Below, in pieces: positions 11,152 to 22,860 of a stretch of DNA of 64,000 bases (the stretch's first letter is position 1; every line of letters begins with the position of its first letter). A program made the position numbers and the translations under genes. The DNA comes from Synaphobranchus kaupii. Its lineage: Eukaryota; Chordata; Actinopteri; Anguilliformes; Synaphobranchidae. The stretch covers positions 14,475,723 to 14,539,722 of the forward strand of contig CM056389.1 of NCBI GenBank assembly GCA_029718625.1. Direction: 5' to 3'. Below the pieces are notes generated by a model. It searched no databases. It worked only from the letters and a program-made list of their open reading frames with translations, and was not told the DNA's origin.

Positions 11152-11857
11152 GAAATGACAGTGCTGGACTACTACAGCCGTCTAAGGGGTTTATTCGGTC
11201 CGGTGGAAACTTCCGGATTTCTCTCGGCCACGCCTACCGGTAAAGAGAGCACACACACCTGGGTTGTGTTAACTAATCAGCCCAGGTAAATTAAAGGTGT
11301 GATCCTCTCCATGGTACGGGGATGAGACTGGGAGCATACGTCGACACAGAGCGAGTCTGTTTGTGAGAGAACTAAAGAGCAAATTGAAAAGTTGGCCAGC
11401 GGAGAGAAGCGATGAGTTGAAAAGTTTGCTTTCTTTTGTATTTGTTATTTTCACCTGGATCTCATGAGGGGGAAGGGTGTTTATTTGTTTTTTGCGTTGG
11501 TGTGGGTGCACACCCTCTCTCCATGTGGTAAATGACGGTGAAAACCTGGAATGGCCGCACCTCCCTCCCAGCGGTGTCCCGTGGCGTACAAAAGTTTTGA
11601 TGTTCTGATGCCAGCTGAAAAAAACTGCAATTGACAGATGTTCGGTCACACTTTGTGATAGTTACTAAGCTTATTTCAGTATCATTCTGCTATTGCTTCA
11701 GTAAGGTTTTGTCCATTTTAATCTCATGTAAATTCAACATAATGGTTCAGAATGTTTAATAAAAAAGGAAATAAAGGACACTGGAATTTCAAAACAAGCC
11801 ATTGGCTAGTTGAGGACACTGAAGCACATGTAAAACACACTGTCATAAGGGTACTTG

Positions 11858-11860
<3 letters not shown>
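11152..11860. other. Non-coding stretch, part possibly an old LTR leader
   Basis: About 11215-11340 (CGGCCACGCCTACCGG, then CACACCTGGG and CAGCCCAGGT) resembles the leader of fish LTR elements, but too weakly for a firm call. The minus ORF 11269-11649 has no domain. Confidence 0.35.

Positions 11861-11949
<89 letters not shown>
11861..11949. repeat. (AC)44 microsatellite
   Basis: An uninterrupted AC dinucleotide tract of about 89 bp. The plus ORF 11752-12000 reads through it as poly-Thr-His and is not a gene. Confidence 0.99.
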
Positions 11950-11951
<2 letters not shown>

Positions 11952-12727
11952 GGTAGGTAACTTAAATATGTATATCAATTTAAGCAGACATATACTTTAA
12001 TAAATGTAATGCAAATAGCTGATAATGCAAAATTGACTTAATGCTCAGCTTACTAAAAACACGCACCTCAGTCAGTTAACAAAATAAATTATACAATGCG
12101 TTGTAGACATTTACCGGATAAATGTTTGTTCCCCTCTTGTAAGGCTTACTTAAGGTCTAACAAAATGTGTGAGGTTAAAAATAAAAATAAGAAAACATTT
12201 ATGCCATGGAAATTTTGGAAAGTGTCAACACGTTAGAGTGGCTCTTTCCAATTACTCCAAAGAGCCGTTCTCAGCCTGCTGATGTGGCGTGTGCATTTAT
12301 TTTTGCTTTGCTATTACAAATGGTCTGGGATATTAAAATAAACACTCCATTCTGAAAACCATTTACTGTCTGTTGGCTTATAAGCCATCTCAGAATTGAG
12401 ACAAATGTGTTTTTCCCCCCTCCAGGTAACACTCATTAAAACAGTATTAATGAGAACAGCAGTAATCCATGCCAGCCCTTCAACATTCCCTGATGATGCG
12501 GAATAGAGTTATTCACTTGGACATTTTTTTTCGATTTCTGAAGAGTCCTTTCACTGCCGTCAGGCCTTTGTAGACCTAAGCGTACCTTTACAGCGCAAGT
12601 GAGTTTTTAAGTAAGTTTGGGTTTTATCCAAGTCTTATTCTACTGCTACACACAAACCACATTACAATTACTAGTTCAGCGCTTATTAATAAAATATGCC
12701 TCCGCATCCTGGATCTAGTTATTTATA
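11950..12727. other. Non-coding stretch
   Basis: AT-rich, no recognised gene or repeat. Confidence 0.6.
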
Positions 12728-13243
12728 CACTGCCTAGTCAAAAAAAAAAGGTTGCCGTTTCACCCGTCATGCATAGTGCCCATTGTACAAGCCTCTGGAG
12801 GCAGTGTTATGATCTGGGGTTGCTTCAATGGGTCAGGTCTAGGCTCAGCAACGTTACGCAGCCATAAAGTCAGCTGAGTACCTGAATGTACTGAATGACC
12901 AGGTTATGCCATCAATGGGCATATTCCAGGACGACAATGCCAAGATTCACCGGGCTCAAATTGTGAAAGAGTGGTTCAGGGAGCATGAGAAATCATTTTC
13001 ACACATGAATTGGCCACCAGAGTCCTGACCTTAACCCCATTGACAGTCTTTACGGAGTGGTTCGACTCTCCCGTCGTCAATACAAGATCTCGGCCAAATG
13101 AATGCAACTCTGGAGGGAAATAAATGTTGTGACGTTGCATAAGGTTGTCGAAACGATGCCACGGCGAATGTGCGCCGTAATCAAAGCTAAAGGCGGTCCA
13201 ACGAAATATTAAGAGTGTGCGACTTTTTTTTGGCCAGGCAGTG
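12728..13243 (+). mobile_element. Internally deleted Tc1-like element
   Basis: Ends are inverted repeats: CACTGCCTAGTCAAAAAAAA on the left and TTTTTTTGGCCAGGCAGTG on the right, flanked by TA (12726-12727 and 13244-13245). At 516 bp it is about a third of a full Tc1. The interior is the C-terminal half of the transposase gene on the plus strand. Confidence 0.9.
12795..13212 (+). pseudogene. Tc1-like transposase remnant, C-terminal half
   Basis: Conceptual reading across shifts shows the catalytic core blocks: GGSVMIWGCFNGSG near 12798-12838, [12 protein letters not shown] with the second catalytic Asp near 12927-12962, and LNPIDSLYG near 13030-13056, where the third catalytic residue reads Asp instead of the usual Tc1 Glu. 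Stop codons and frameshifts separate these blocks, and the DNA-binding half with the first Asp is deleted. It cannot be functional. Confidence 0.88.
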
Positions 13244-14176
13244 TAGTACTGTTGTTAACCTCTTAATGCCAAACGCCCCCTAGCGGTAACGCCGGCGTGA
13301 TGGAAATTATTACATTATACATTTCATTAATTTAATAATATATAATAAACTGCTCACCTCAATATTTTGATTAAATATCCTTAAGATATATCCATTCCTT
13401 CTGGGAAAGTGGTTTTTAAGCCCAAAACGTCGGAATAAAACTTCGTAAATAACGTTGGAATTCTCAAACATGTATTGCAGCTTGATGTCACACCATAAAC
13501 AATGTGCTGGTAAACTGTTCTGCTTAATTGTATTTCACAAAACTTTGGTTTGAAAAATCATTATACCTTTAGGCTTCAAGAAAAAATACTTTAAAACTTT
13601 CATACGGCTGTACATTATTTTTTTCCAATTTTAAACCGACTTGTGCTTTTTTGCACTTGATTACGACTCGTTCGGCTGTGTTCACTTTGGCGTTGTGAAA
13701 CTCAGCCAGTTTCTGGAGTACCAATCCCATGGCTTAGTATATGTTAGCCAGAGTAGTTTTGAACATGCTTGCAGAGATTTATGCAAAACCGTCGTCAATT
13801 GGGTGTATTTCTTTGACTGATAGCACAATAGGCCTATCTGAAGTGGGAAAAACCGTCTTCCACCCGCCTCCACTCTGAGTATTATTTGCTTTCCATTGGG
13901 TTTTAAAACTGTCTGTCAAATATTCCAGGCAATAGCCAAGACTCTTATCTTTGAAACAAGCCGGCTATTGAATACAATAGCCGTCGTAAAAAAGGAAATA
14001 GAGCCGTGCGTATGAGGAAGTGGCGACCACGCGTAATTATCGAACCAAAATGGCGCAGTGTTTTTACCTTGTAGCGTAGCTCGCTACATTCCGTTTAGCA
14101 AAGCACAATTAATTAGGTAAGGCCCGCAGTTACATTTTTTACTTTAGAGTATTTTTGATACAGTTTTTGTGTAGTT

Positions 14177-14320
14177 ATGTCGAGATTTTTGAGGCGTTTA
14201 TCCGTGCACCAAGTGCTAGACGAACTGGATAAGCCAGAAGATGTTTTTGCCGAGGGAGACTCATCCTGTCTCAGTGACGCTGAATCCACTGATGACCGAG
14301 ATGATGTTGCTGACATGTAA
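14177..14320 (+). pseudogene. First exon of a piggyBac-type transposase (partial)
   Basis: ATG at 14177 opens a 47-codon frame (MSRFLRRLSVHQVLDELD, then an acidic Ser/Asp/Glu-rich stretch with SDAESTDDRDD). This is the style of piggyBac transposase N-termini: a short basic start, a V/L-x-E-V-L-like helix, then an acidic region. The frame meets TAA at 14318, but a consensus splice donor ATGTAAGT overlaps there (GT at 14317), so in the intact gene this was probably exon 1 ending in phase 2. Downstream exons with the catalytic Asp residues are not recognisable. The overlapping minus ORF (14113-14316) is its shadow. A host protein exon is the alternative. Confidence 0.5.
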
Positions 14321-14761
14321 GTTGTTTTATCATACTAACAGTGTTATGCTATAAACGCATTGAATTTCGCCATGGCAGGTAACGTCGTTAGGGCTGGTGG
14401 TATTACCGATATTTCGATATACCAGTGTGAATTCACGCAATGCCATGCGGGTTCGTAATTACATTGTCAACTGTATTTTATTGTTTTTCATACAATTAAT
14501 ATTACAAATTGCACATTCCAACGGTATGATAAATAATTTATGAAGTAAACTTAGGGTGTATTGTCTGTGTTGACAAACTCGCACGTGTTACGTGGCGTTG
14601 CCAACAACACAGATGTTTGGTGTAAGCATCGAAGGAAATTTAGCTGCAATGCGTGAATCCCTGTGTTTCTTCTGTGAAGCTAACTAACCTTATATACTTA
14701 TGCATAAAATCGGTCCCTCTCAGCTAAATTAATATAGATAGTATTGCCTTTACAGTGGCAA

Positions 14762-15026
14762 GCTAGCAAGCATCCCTGTGTTTTCCTGTCTGTTTATTAT
14801 AGTTTATACGAGTATTAGGAATGGAAGTGTGGTGTTGCTGATTTGCCCACAGCTTACTGTGAACTACAGTCGACGTTCATTGCTAGGGATAGCTGCTACA
14901 TTATGCGAAGGATGTGCTTTGCCTTGTCTGTTCTGTAGTGATCTTGATGTCTCTGTGCGCACTTACTGTACGTCGCTTTGGATAAAAGCGTCTGCTAAAT
15001 AAATGTAATGTAATGTAATGCAAGCA
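14762..15026 (+). mobile_element. L2-clade LINE 3' end
   Basis: It ends with the conserved L2/UnaL2 tail: CGTCGCTTTGGATAAAAGCG, then TCTGCTAAATAAATG and the terminal repeat (TGTAA)n. The preceding 200 bp matches the reverse strand at 34590-34935 almost throughout (for example AGGGATAGCTGCTAC, GAAGGATGTGCTTTG). A 5'-truncated, dead copy lying inside the piggyBac-like element. Confidence 0.85.
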
Positions 15027-16190
15027 AAATTACAGGTAACAAGCAGCTAGCTATCTATTTGTGTCTGAGATGAGCTACTAAAACGATTTTTTTGAGTGTG
15101 AAATGGCTTCTGGAAGTGTTTAGTAAAGTCATTGTTCCACCTGAGTAAATTGTTCTGTATGCAGTACAGAAGGCTGTGCAGGTAAACAAAATGGTAATTT
15201 ATGCATGGTATGAGGGAGAGAACATGATAACATGAGGGAGTACTTGTTGATTATTATTATTGTTGATTGTTGTTGTATAAGGGGGACTAATGGGTATATC
15301 AACATGGTGGACAATTCCATGGACAGGGTTAGTGGGATTTGTAATGATGCAGATTGCTCTCCTGAGGGAATGTGTAGTCTAAATGGCTTCTGTATGAATG
15401 GTTAAATAATCTCTCCTGAACCTCCACCCCCATGTTTTGATCCTTTACCTTTTTTTGTTTTTAGTTAATTTTTTTTAGCTTTTTGGACCCTGCCATTTTG
15501 TACTTTCTTTGTGTAAATACGGTAACTTCAGCAATTAGAGGCAAGGATCTTTTTATTTGTTACAGCAGGGGTGTTTTTATTTTTTATGTAGGAAACTGGT
15601 GGACTTTTGATTTTTTATCCACTGCACTTTTAGTAGTACACCTTAGTGCACTTGTATATAGTTGATATATGTTTGTCATGTATAAAGTTTTGCCTCCTAA
15701 AACCCAACCCCAACGTCCCTGTCATAGGAGGTGGCAACAGAATAAAGGACAGGACTGGCAAGCATTAATGTGTAGGGAAGTTTCATACTATTCCCATTAT
15801 TCATTTGAAAACCTGTTTGCACATTCCTGGACTCATTTCTGGCTAATGGGGCTCTGGTGAAATACACAAGATTCACTGTGCTGCTACATGGGTTTTGACA
15901 GCTTTTTGTAACCTTGGGTAGTTAGTTGTGTAATATGCAGAACACCAAGAACACGTCTAAAAATGAACTTTTATTGCCAATATTGACAAATTATCTCATT
16001 TTATTGTAAAAACTAAAATCGTAAAAAAACTTTATTGTAAAAAAAAATCGTAATACTGCAGGTGTCTGCTTTAATAAAAGCCATGAACCATATTTGTACC
16101 ATTTATAGTTTTTGAGATAACCACCTTTGTTTGTCACTAGTGAAAACAGGCAAAATTTGGCCTATTTTGCCCTCGGTAGGAAGAGGTTAA

Positions 16191-19100
16191 AATCAATAGG
16201 AGTCAAGACATTCTTCCAAGCATAGAATTCCTGGTGAGTCACAGTCCTATATTTAATCGCATATTGTGATGCACTTGGATAGAAATACTAAGACACCTCT
16301 GAGATAATTCACCTCTGCTCTGTTCACAACAGTGAAAGGCAAGTGAGTGACACATCAGATATGACCTCTGACCCTTACCGCTCAAGAGAACTAACCGGGC
16401 CGTTTATTGAAACTTTCATGAGTCTCTTTTTCTCTCCTCCCCCACGACCCCCCCCCCCCCCCCACCTCGCCTACTGGCATGAACGGTTTCACAGCGTGCG
16501 AACAAATACTGTTCGCATATTGTGAAAAAAACACTTCTTTTTTCGAAAAAGGATCCAGCCTCCCCTCCCGGTCGTCCCAGTGTGCCTGTAGCTGAGTGCG
16601 TGGGTGCACTGTGGGCTGTGTTTTAACAGCTGTTTGCCCAGCAGTTAGCTGAGTCACAGGGGCCCCCCGCCAAAGTGAGTATGATCTCACCAGGCAACGC
16701 GCTGTCTGCCGCCCGATTGTGGTCTAACTCGGCTCTCTGGGACGGAGGGAAAAATCGCGTTAGCCGCTGAACGGAGGCTGGCTCACATCGCCTCTCTGTG
16801 TGACTCATGAACGGACCGGTGCGGACCCCTTCTACGCGTGCGTACGCTGGTTAGCACGCTTCCACCACTTGAGATTGGTACACCGAGTTGATTTACTGAT
16901 TGAGCCGAAATTAACTTTTCACCAATCACCACTGCGGCTGTAATAGCATCCCGCTGGCTCTAACAGCACGGCTCGGAAATAGATTACACCACTCTACAAG
17001 GCAATCTTGTGCGCACGCCGTGATATAATAAGATATAACACACATGTCTGTATTAATATGTAAATGCTGCACAGAAGCCTTTGACATGTTCTGATGATTG
17101 GCCCTCGATGCAACAGAATGGCAAAATGTAGAACGGCGTATGTAAAATGCTGTGCCTGATTCAAAGCAAAGGTTTCTCATTACATTTCCTACCTCGTCAG
17201 TCCTCTATGCAACTTCATTGTGAATTTCTTATTGAATATACTACTTTCCATATGTCTGCTAGAGTATAACTTGAGGAACGGCATTCTTCAAAAACGAAAA
17301 TAAACAAATTATTTTTCTGTGACGTTCTTTATTGCCTGTGAAGTTTTGCCTCGGCTTCTTTAAATAATCTGTTCCCGGTATCTGTACCCAGTTTGAATTG
17401 ATATTTTTCATGTTAACCACAGAGAGAAAAATAAACCCTTAGTCAATACATCATAATATGATAACATCGAAACAAGGACCGAATAACATTTCACCATTTA
17501 TACAGCAGACTCACGCTCTGAATAAAACATGATGAAACGTATCTGCTTAGACGGTAAGCAAACAGCTGCAGCCATTGTTTATATCAACAGTACTATAAAT
17601 ACTATTAATTTAGCCTACAAAGCAATGTCCATCTTCATATTCCAGACGCCTACTTGCTGGGACTTAGTAGGCTGCCAACAGGAGGATTAGATATTAGATA
17701 TTTCTTAAGCATCGGTAACAATGCCGTGATCTTCACCTGATTCTGTTTTCCATGGTGACCACAACTGACATTTTCAGACATTTGTTGTTGTTTCTTTTGT
17801 TCAACTCAGACAAAAGGTTGTTACTTGAAAAGAACCCCAATTCTTTTTTATTTCTTGTTTGGTTGGCAGGTTAAAGAAAAAATTTCTGAGTTGAATTTAT
17901 CTTAGCCCCTTCTTTTAATGTCACTGTCACTCAAAGTTACTTCCCAAGTGTCAACGCTTGGTGCTCGGAATATTTTCCGTTGGAAAGTTTTCCAGGCGTT
18001 GGCATTGCAGAGCAAACGACATCTGGTACTGCGCGTCTCAGATCATGCTGTTCAAATAAATAAGCAGAGCTTTCCAATTTTTTAAATAATTTATTTAGGG
18101 TGCACTTATTCCGATATTAAAGGAAAGTTTTATAAAATCTTCCCAAAGTAGTCTATCGTCGTGGCCCAGTTAATTCCCAATTAGTGAGGACTGGAGAGAT
18201 CAAACAACAGAGAGAGCCAAATGCGCAGCCATCGGGCCGAAGAATCCACATAAATAAGAGGACGGAGCTGAAGTCTGTCCCCTCTGAGATACGGAGCGTG
18301 TCAAAGTTCCGTGCAAAAACACCCCCACAGAATCATCTTTTATTTGGGGAAAATCCTCAGAAATATGAAATATGAAAAAACCCCCCAGGAAAAAAAGAAG
18401 AAAAAAAAAAGAAATGCAGGACGCATCGCGCTGCAATGCATTATTGGAAAAGGGTAAATAGCGGCAAGCTCCTATCCTCTTTTTTTGCGAAACATTCATT
18501 CCTCCCTTTCCCCTCATCAAAGACGTGAATAACCTTTAATACTTTATTACAATACGAAGATTACAGGCTTAAAAGGGCAATTCCAGGACAGCCAGTGGAG
18601 TACTGATCACTAAGAGAATATGACTGCGTGGGACAGGTGCCAGGCTTCTTCTCAGATGCCCCAGAATACAGAGAGAAACGTTTCTCACATTTTCCCAAAT
18701 CTGCTTTCCCCTGGCTCCATTCTGAGTTTCTATTTTCGTAGCTTTCGTGACCCCGTTCGGCTGCCTTGTGCCTGATCTTCTCCTTAACCGCTTGTGGGTA
18801 TTACGGACGATACACTACAGCAGTCAACACCTTGCCTCCTAGAGAGTGACTGTTCAGCCAGACCATAAACCCTTATTAACCTATAGCTTTTGAAATACAG
18901 TATTTTCTTCAGGCAGTATTAATCAAATTGGTAAAGAAAAAATGTAAAAAAAAACATGACCTTTTAATGTGATTAAACTGTTCTCTGTTGAAAGTTTGCG
19001 TCCTCAAAAAAAAAAAAAATTAATAAAAAGATTTAAAGAAACCTGTTACCAACTGTGCCAATGGTTTTTTTGCTATAAAAATGTTAATTAGTGAAGTATT

Positions 19101-20455
19101 TTTCAAATATTTAATTACGAAAAAGCTTTTTATTTTCAAGAGAAAAATTAATGTTGAGTTGGAGGAAAAGGCCACGATTGGCTGCGATTCTGTGACCTCA
19201 TTCTCTGGCAGCTGTACAAGGAGACAGTCAAACACAAAAGCGTTCACAAAAGAAGCGTCTTCCGATAAAACCGTCTACGGTTACCCCCAAAGGGTGCACG
19301 CTTTTCCAGATTAACAGATTGCATTTGTCCTAAACTAAGCAACTAACCATGGAAATGGCAGTTTATCTCCCTGACTGGCTGACTTAGATACTCCCCCAGA
19401 GCAACAATAATACCACTTCATGCTTAAAAAAAAAAAAAAACGGGGGATCCATAAAAGTATCTGCAATTCCTCAACAGTCCGTTTCTTTCTCCCCTTTCCA
19501 ATTTTCTTCCCAGCATCTCCTTTACTGGTCATGGGAGAGCGAGATTTCATGAACACCATTAATGGGTTGTTGAGCAACAATTATCTTTCAATCACTGACA
19601 CATTTGAATCGATCAAAACATTCTACTCCACGGCAAAACACGATGACTGGGTTAAATCAGTGAACCGTCGACAGAATATTTTATAAGCTCAGCTTGTGCT
19701 TTTGATGACTGAGAACACTTTCGGGAAAGGATCACAGGTGTAGAAAAGACAAAGCCATGTTTCTTTGATGAAAATACATTGGCATAGCTACTTGTCACTC
19801 AGTTACTCAAGGTGTGATATACGGTCACAGCATTGGAATACACTATATAGTGTTCTAATAGCATTCACACTCTGTATCTCTCTCTGATTATATGGGAAAT
19901 ATGAGTAAAATTGTTCCATGTAACATGTGTGATATAGCATATGTGATCCCTATAGGAAACCTATAAACTGTCAGAGTTTAATCATCTTTTTTTCTTTTCT
20001 TTTTATACTGTGCTCCTGGGCAAGTAGGCATACAAGAAACCAGGCATGATATATTAAGGACAAGCTTCAGGGAAAGTACAGATAAGTTATTTCATAAGCA
20101 TTGAATCCTGAAAACGGCCCCGTTTGTAAAGACTACAGTGGATTGATATTGAATTCATGAATTAATTCCGGGCAACATGGACATCATGGTTCAGATCTCC
20201 ATGGAGACAGGCTTCTTGTTTCATGAAGCTGATGTCAATAAGCAAACATCTCTTGATTCATATTAAGAGAGGCAAGAGTCTGCAAGCACAAGACTTCCAT
20301 CCCCCATGGGCATACAATCATGCATAATTAATATCAAGTATCTTGTTTTCACAAATTTGTTTTTTGAGACCAAGGTTAAAACCGATGGGAGGGTTACTCT
20401 AACAATCAGCATGCCTTAGCTTGAATTACATTTCACTGATACAAAAATAATTTAA
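16191..20455. other. Long non-coding stretch
   Basis: It contains a C16 run (16448-16463) inside a C/T-rich tract, GC-richer sequence at about 16560-16830, and poly(A) runs at about 19008-19019 and 19427-19440. Plus and minus ORFs of 60-106 codons have no recognised domain. No RNA gene seen. Confidence 0.6.
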
Positions 20456-20743
20456 CAGATTATTTTTAGGATTGCATGAAAGCCCTGGTTCCTAGTTTAA
20501 TCCCACTGTTGGTCCATTGTTCCCTCCAAACGAGTAGAAACTGCCAAATTGAACTTCGGTTGGCCTTTATTAAAAGCTTAGTGTAGATTTTGGTCAGAAA
20601 AGAATTGAACAGAATTTTTTTTAGTATTGCATTAGACCACTGGATCCTAGGTCCATTTTTCCCTCCTGAGGATTAGAAACTGCCGAACAGAGCTTTGCTT
20701 GTTCTTTATTAAAAGCTTACTGTAGATTTTGGTCTGATACTTT
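20456..20743. repeat. Diverged direct duplication, two units of about 135-155 bp
   Basis: Unit 1 (20456-20609) and unit 2 (20611-20743) share, in order, ATTGCAT, a GG(T/A)TCCTAG word, GTCCAT, TTCCCTCC, TAGAAACTGCC, TTTATTAAAAGCTTA and TGTAGATTTTGGTC. Unit 2 lacks about 16 bp in its first third. An old local tandem duplication of unknown function. Confidence 0.85.
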
Positions 20744-21747
20744 CACCCATTCTCAACTTACTCTGTCTCATTTTCTTCAGTGGAGCTTGAATCCCCAGGC
20801 TCCGCTGTGTTAGCTGTGGCAACTGTTCAAACTAAAGTCAATCCTGAAACCTATCTGATCACTTCGAAGCTAATAATAGAATATTGTTATATTAATGCAT
20901 GTTTGTCACGTGAACAGAGTTTCTGCAGTAATGTGTAAACATTCAGTGGTGAAGTAAAAAAGCCCCTTTTGCTAGCAGAGCACTGGATGTCGAGTTGTGT
21001 GTACGGTTTGTGTTATTAAAGTCTGAGGGGAGTTCTGTTTCTGGAAGTCATGGCAACTTCAGCTCTTAATTTACTTTAACCAGTCCAATGTATAAAATGT
21101 GAATTTTTGAGTATTAGCCATAGCATTTAGGGTTACATCTGCAGGACCAATGGAAAACAAATACAGTACATACATTATATAAACAATGTTCCTTCAGCTC
21201 AAATCCTCCATATTACTGACATAGGTATTATAGATTTGTAGCATTGATGACAAATGACCACAAAGGCCTGTAATGGACAATAGATTTAATCCCCTCAGAC
21301 AAACAAACAAGCCAAATAAAACGCAAGCTAGTGCAAAAAAATACAACATGCACATTGATGAAACTGTCTTTCATGTCATCCTCTACTATGCAGACTCCCG
21401 AGAAGAAGAATGATCTCTTAATGAAGAGCCAGCATGGTTTCAAAAAACATGTTTGTAGTGTGAAACCCTACATTTTGGGAGCTCAAGCGGAACAGAATCA
21501 ATGGATGGACTGAACTACGGGGCCGAGGGGAAACCAAAACCTCTGAAACCGCAGGGAATCATGGGTAACTGACCTATAAAAGAGCAACGCTTACACTTAC
21601 TGGCCATAAGGAAATGACAGCCTCCTTCACGTTTCTCTGATGAAAAAGTAGGTTACTTTTAGTAGGTTATCTAAAGAGTCAGATATCCTTTGATTCAAAA
21701 GTTAACATTTAATAATGTTGCACAAGAAACATGTCAAAGTACATATA
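20744..21747. other. Non-coding stretch
   Basis: No gene recognised. 21230-21340 contains CACAAAGG, TTAATCC and ACAATAGA words typical of developmental enhancers, which is weak evidence only. Confidence 0.55.
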
Positions 21748-22311
21748 CAGACAGGTCACAAATGAAAGGAAAACCCTGAATAAATGAGTGGAGAAACATA
21801 ACGGATGTGGATATGGGGGCCATTTTCCTGGCATGGTTTGGGTCCGCTTGTCCCCTTAGAGGGAAGGGTCACTGCAAATCAATACAAAGTTATTCTGAGT
21901 GATCACCTTCATCCTACGATGAAACATTTCTATTCTGATGGGAGTGGTCTCTTCCAGGATGACAATACCCCCATCCAAAGGGCACGAGGGGTCACTGAAT
22001 GGTTTGATGAGAATCATATGCTATGGCCTTCGCAGTCACCAGATCTCAACCCAATTGAACACCTATGGGAGATTTTGGACTGACGTGTTAGACAGCGCTC
22101 TCCACCACCAGCATCAAAACACCAAATGAGGGAATAACGTTTTTAAGAATGGTGTTCCATCCCTCCAGTAGAGTTCCAGAGACTAGAATCTATGATAGAC
22201 TAGCGGTATAATCTGTGCCATGGCGCATTGAAGCTGTTCAGGCGGTTTGCGGTGGACCAACACCTTACTAAGACACTTTATGTTGGTTTTTCCTTTAATT
22301 TGTTACCCGTA
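21748..22311 (+). mobile_element. Truncated Tc1-like element
   Basis: The left end reads CAGACAGGTCACAAATGAAA after TA (21746-21747). The right part reads GGTTTTTCCTTTAATTTG and ends near CCCGTATG, the mutated inverse of the left end; the right-hand TA is no longer present. Only about 560 bp remains, carrying the C-terminal half of the transposase. Confidence 0.88.
21790..22260 (+). pseudogene. Tc1-like transposase remnant, C-terminal half
   Basis: The open part (21805-22083) begins inside the core with WGPFSWHGLGPLVPLEG. It keeps the second catalytic Asp in GLFQDDNTPIQRARG and the catalytic Glu in [13 protein letters not shown] short in-frame loss sits between TEWFDEN and [10 protein letters not shown] compared with the family pattern as I recall it. 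After a stop at 22081-22083 the C-terminal sequence continues out of frame to the family end near CACCTTACTAAG (22261). The N-terminal DNA-binding domain and the first Asp are deleted. Confidence 0.9.
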
Positions 22312-22509
22312 TGACAAATAGAGGGTTTGGTCTCTAAACAGTTCAAAATATTCAACTGGGAAATAGTGTTGCCACAGAGACGCATGTAAAAGAGGACAAA
22401 TCACAAAAAAGTACATTCCTTCAACAATTGCCAGCGCAAACAATTGTGGTCAGAACACAACGAGATGCAGAACGCTCATCAGGTAACACGCACTGCAATT
22501 ATATGCTAG
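22312..22509. other. Short non-coding spacer
   Basis: Between the Tc1 relic and the direct-repeat element. Nothing recognised. Confidence 0.6.
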
Positions 22510-22772
22510 TGTAGCGGGTGTAGCTCGGCTAGTTCGCTAGTAAAGCACAGTGAGGTGCAGTAAAGCGAAGGCCTTGTAGCAGGTTACCGTGACAACACTC
22601 TCTGATGACGCAACCCTCAGGGTCAAAATAACGACGTTATCCTTAGCTATCGGCGATGTCGTCTTTAGCTGATTGGTAACGCGTTCGCTTGCGAGTGAGC
22701 GGAGCGGGGTTCAAATCTCACCTTGGACTTCTGAGTAAAAAACGTAAGCTTCTCTCTTTCTATACGGTTACA
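22510..22772 (+). repeat. Terminal direct repeat, left copy
   Basis: TG...CA-ended 263 bp repeat. A tRNA-like stretch lies at about 22658-22735: a box A-like TAGCTGATTGG, an 8 bp hairpin arm (CGTTCGCT / AGTGAGCG with loop TGCG), and a box B-like GGTTCAAATCT. It ends in a T-rich CTTCTCTCTTTC before the terminal GGTTACA. Confidence 0.8.
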
Positions 22773-22860
22773 TTGATGCCTGTTGACCCGGATCGGAATC
22801 GAATAAAAAAAGTGGTTGCTGCGGAGTTTCAAATGGAGGGGAAAGTCAAAGGGGGGTGAG

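Larger units (their letters stand above)
13259..16186 (+). mobile_element. piggyBac-like element
   Basis: The block is bounded by TTAA (13255-13258 and 16187-16190), the obligatory piggyBac target. Just inside are CCTCTTAATGCC on the left and the inverted GGTAGGAAGAGG on the right, a short imperfect inverted repeat. It holds an N-terminal exon typical of piggyBac transposases (14177-14316) and an inserted L2 LINE end (14762-15026). No catalytic DDD core was found, so it is a deleted copy. The left boundary lies only 11 bp from the preceding Tc1 relic. The call depends on the TTAA pair plus the exon. Confidence 0.55.

Noticed and set aside
11752..12000. ORF with a poly Thr-His stretch
   Set aside because: Translation of the (AC)n microsatellite.
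22590..22700. Hammerhead ribozyme in the terminal repeats (CTGATGA word, as in retrozymes)
   Set aside because: CTGATGA is present, but the conserved GAAA after the stem and the flanking stems of the core are not; the following hairpin is followed by CAAAA.
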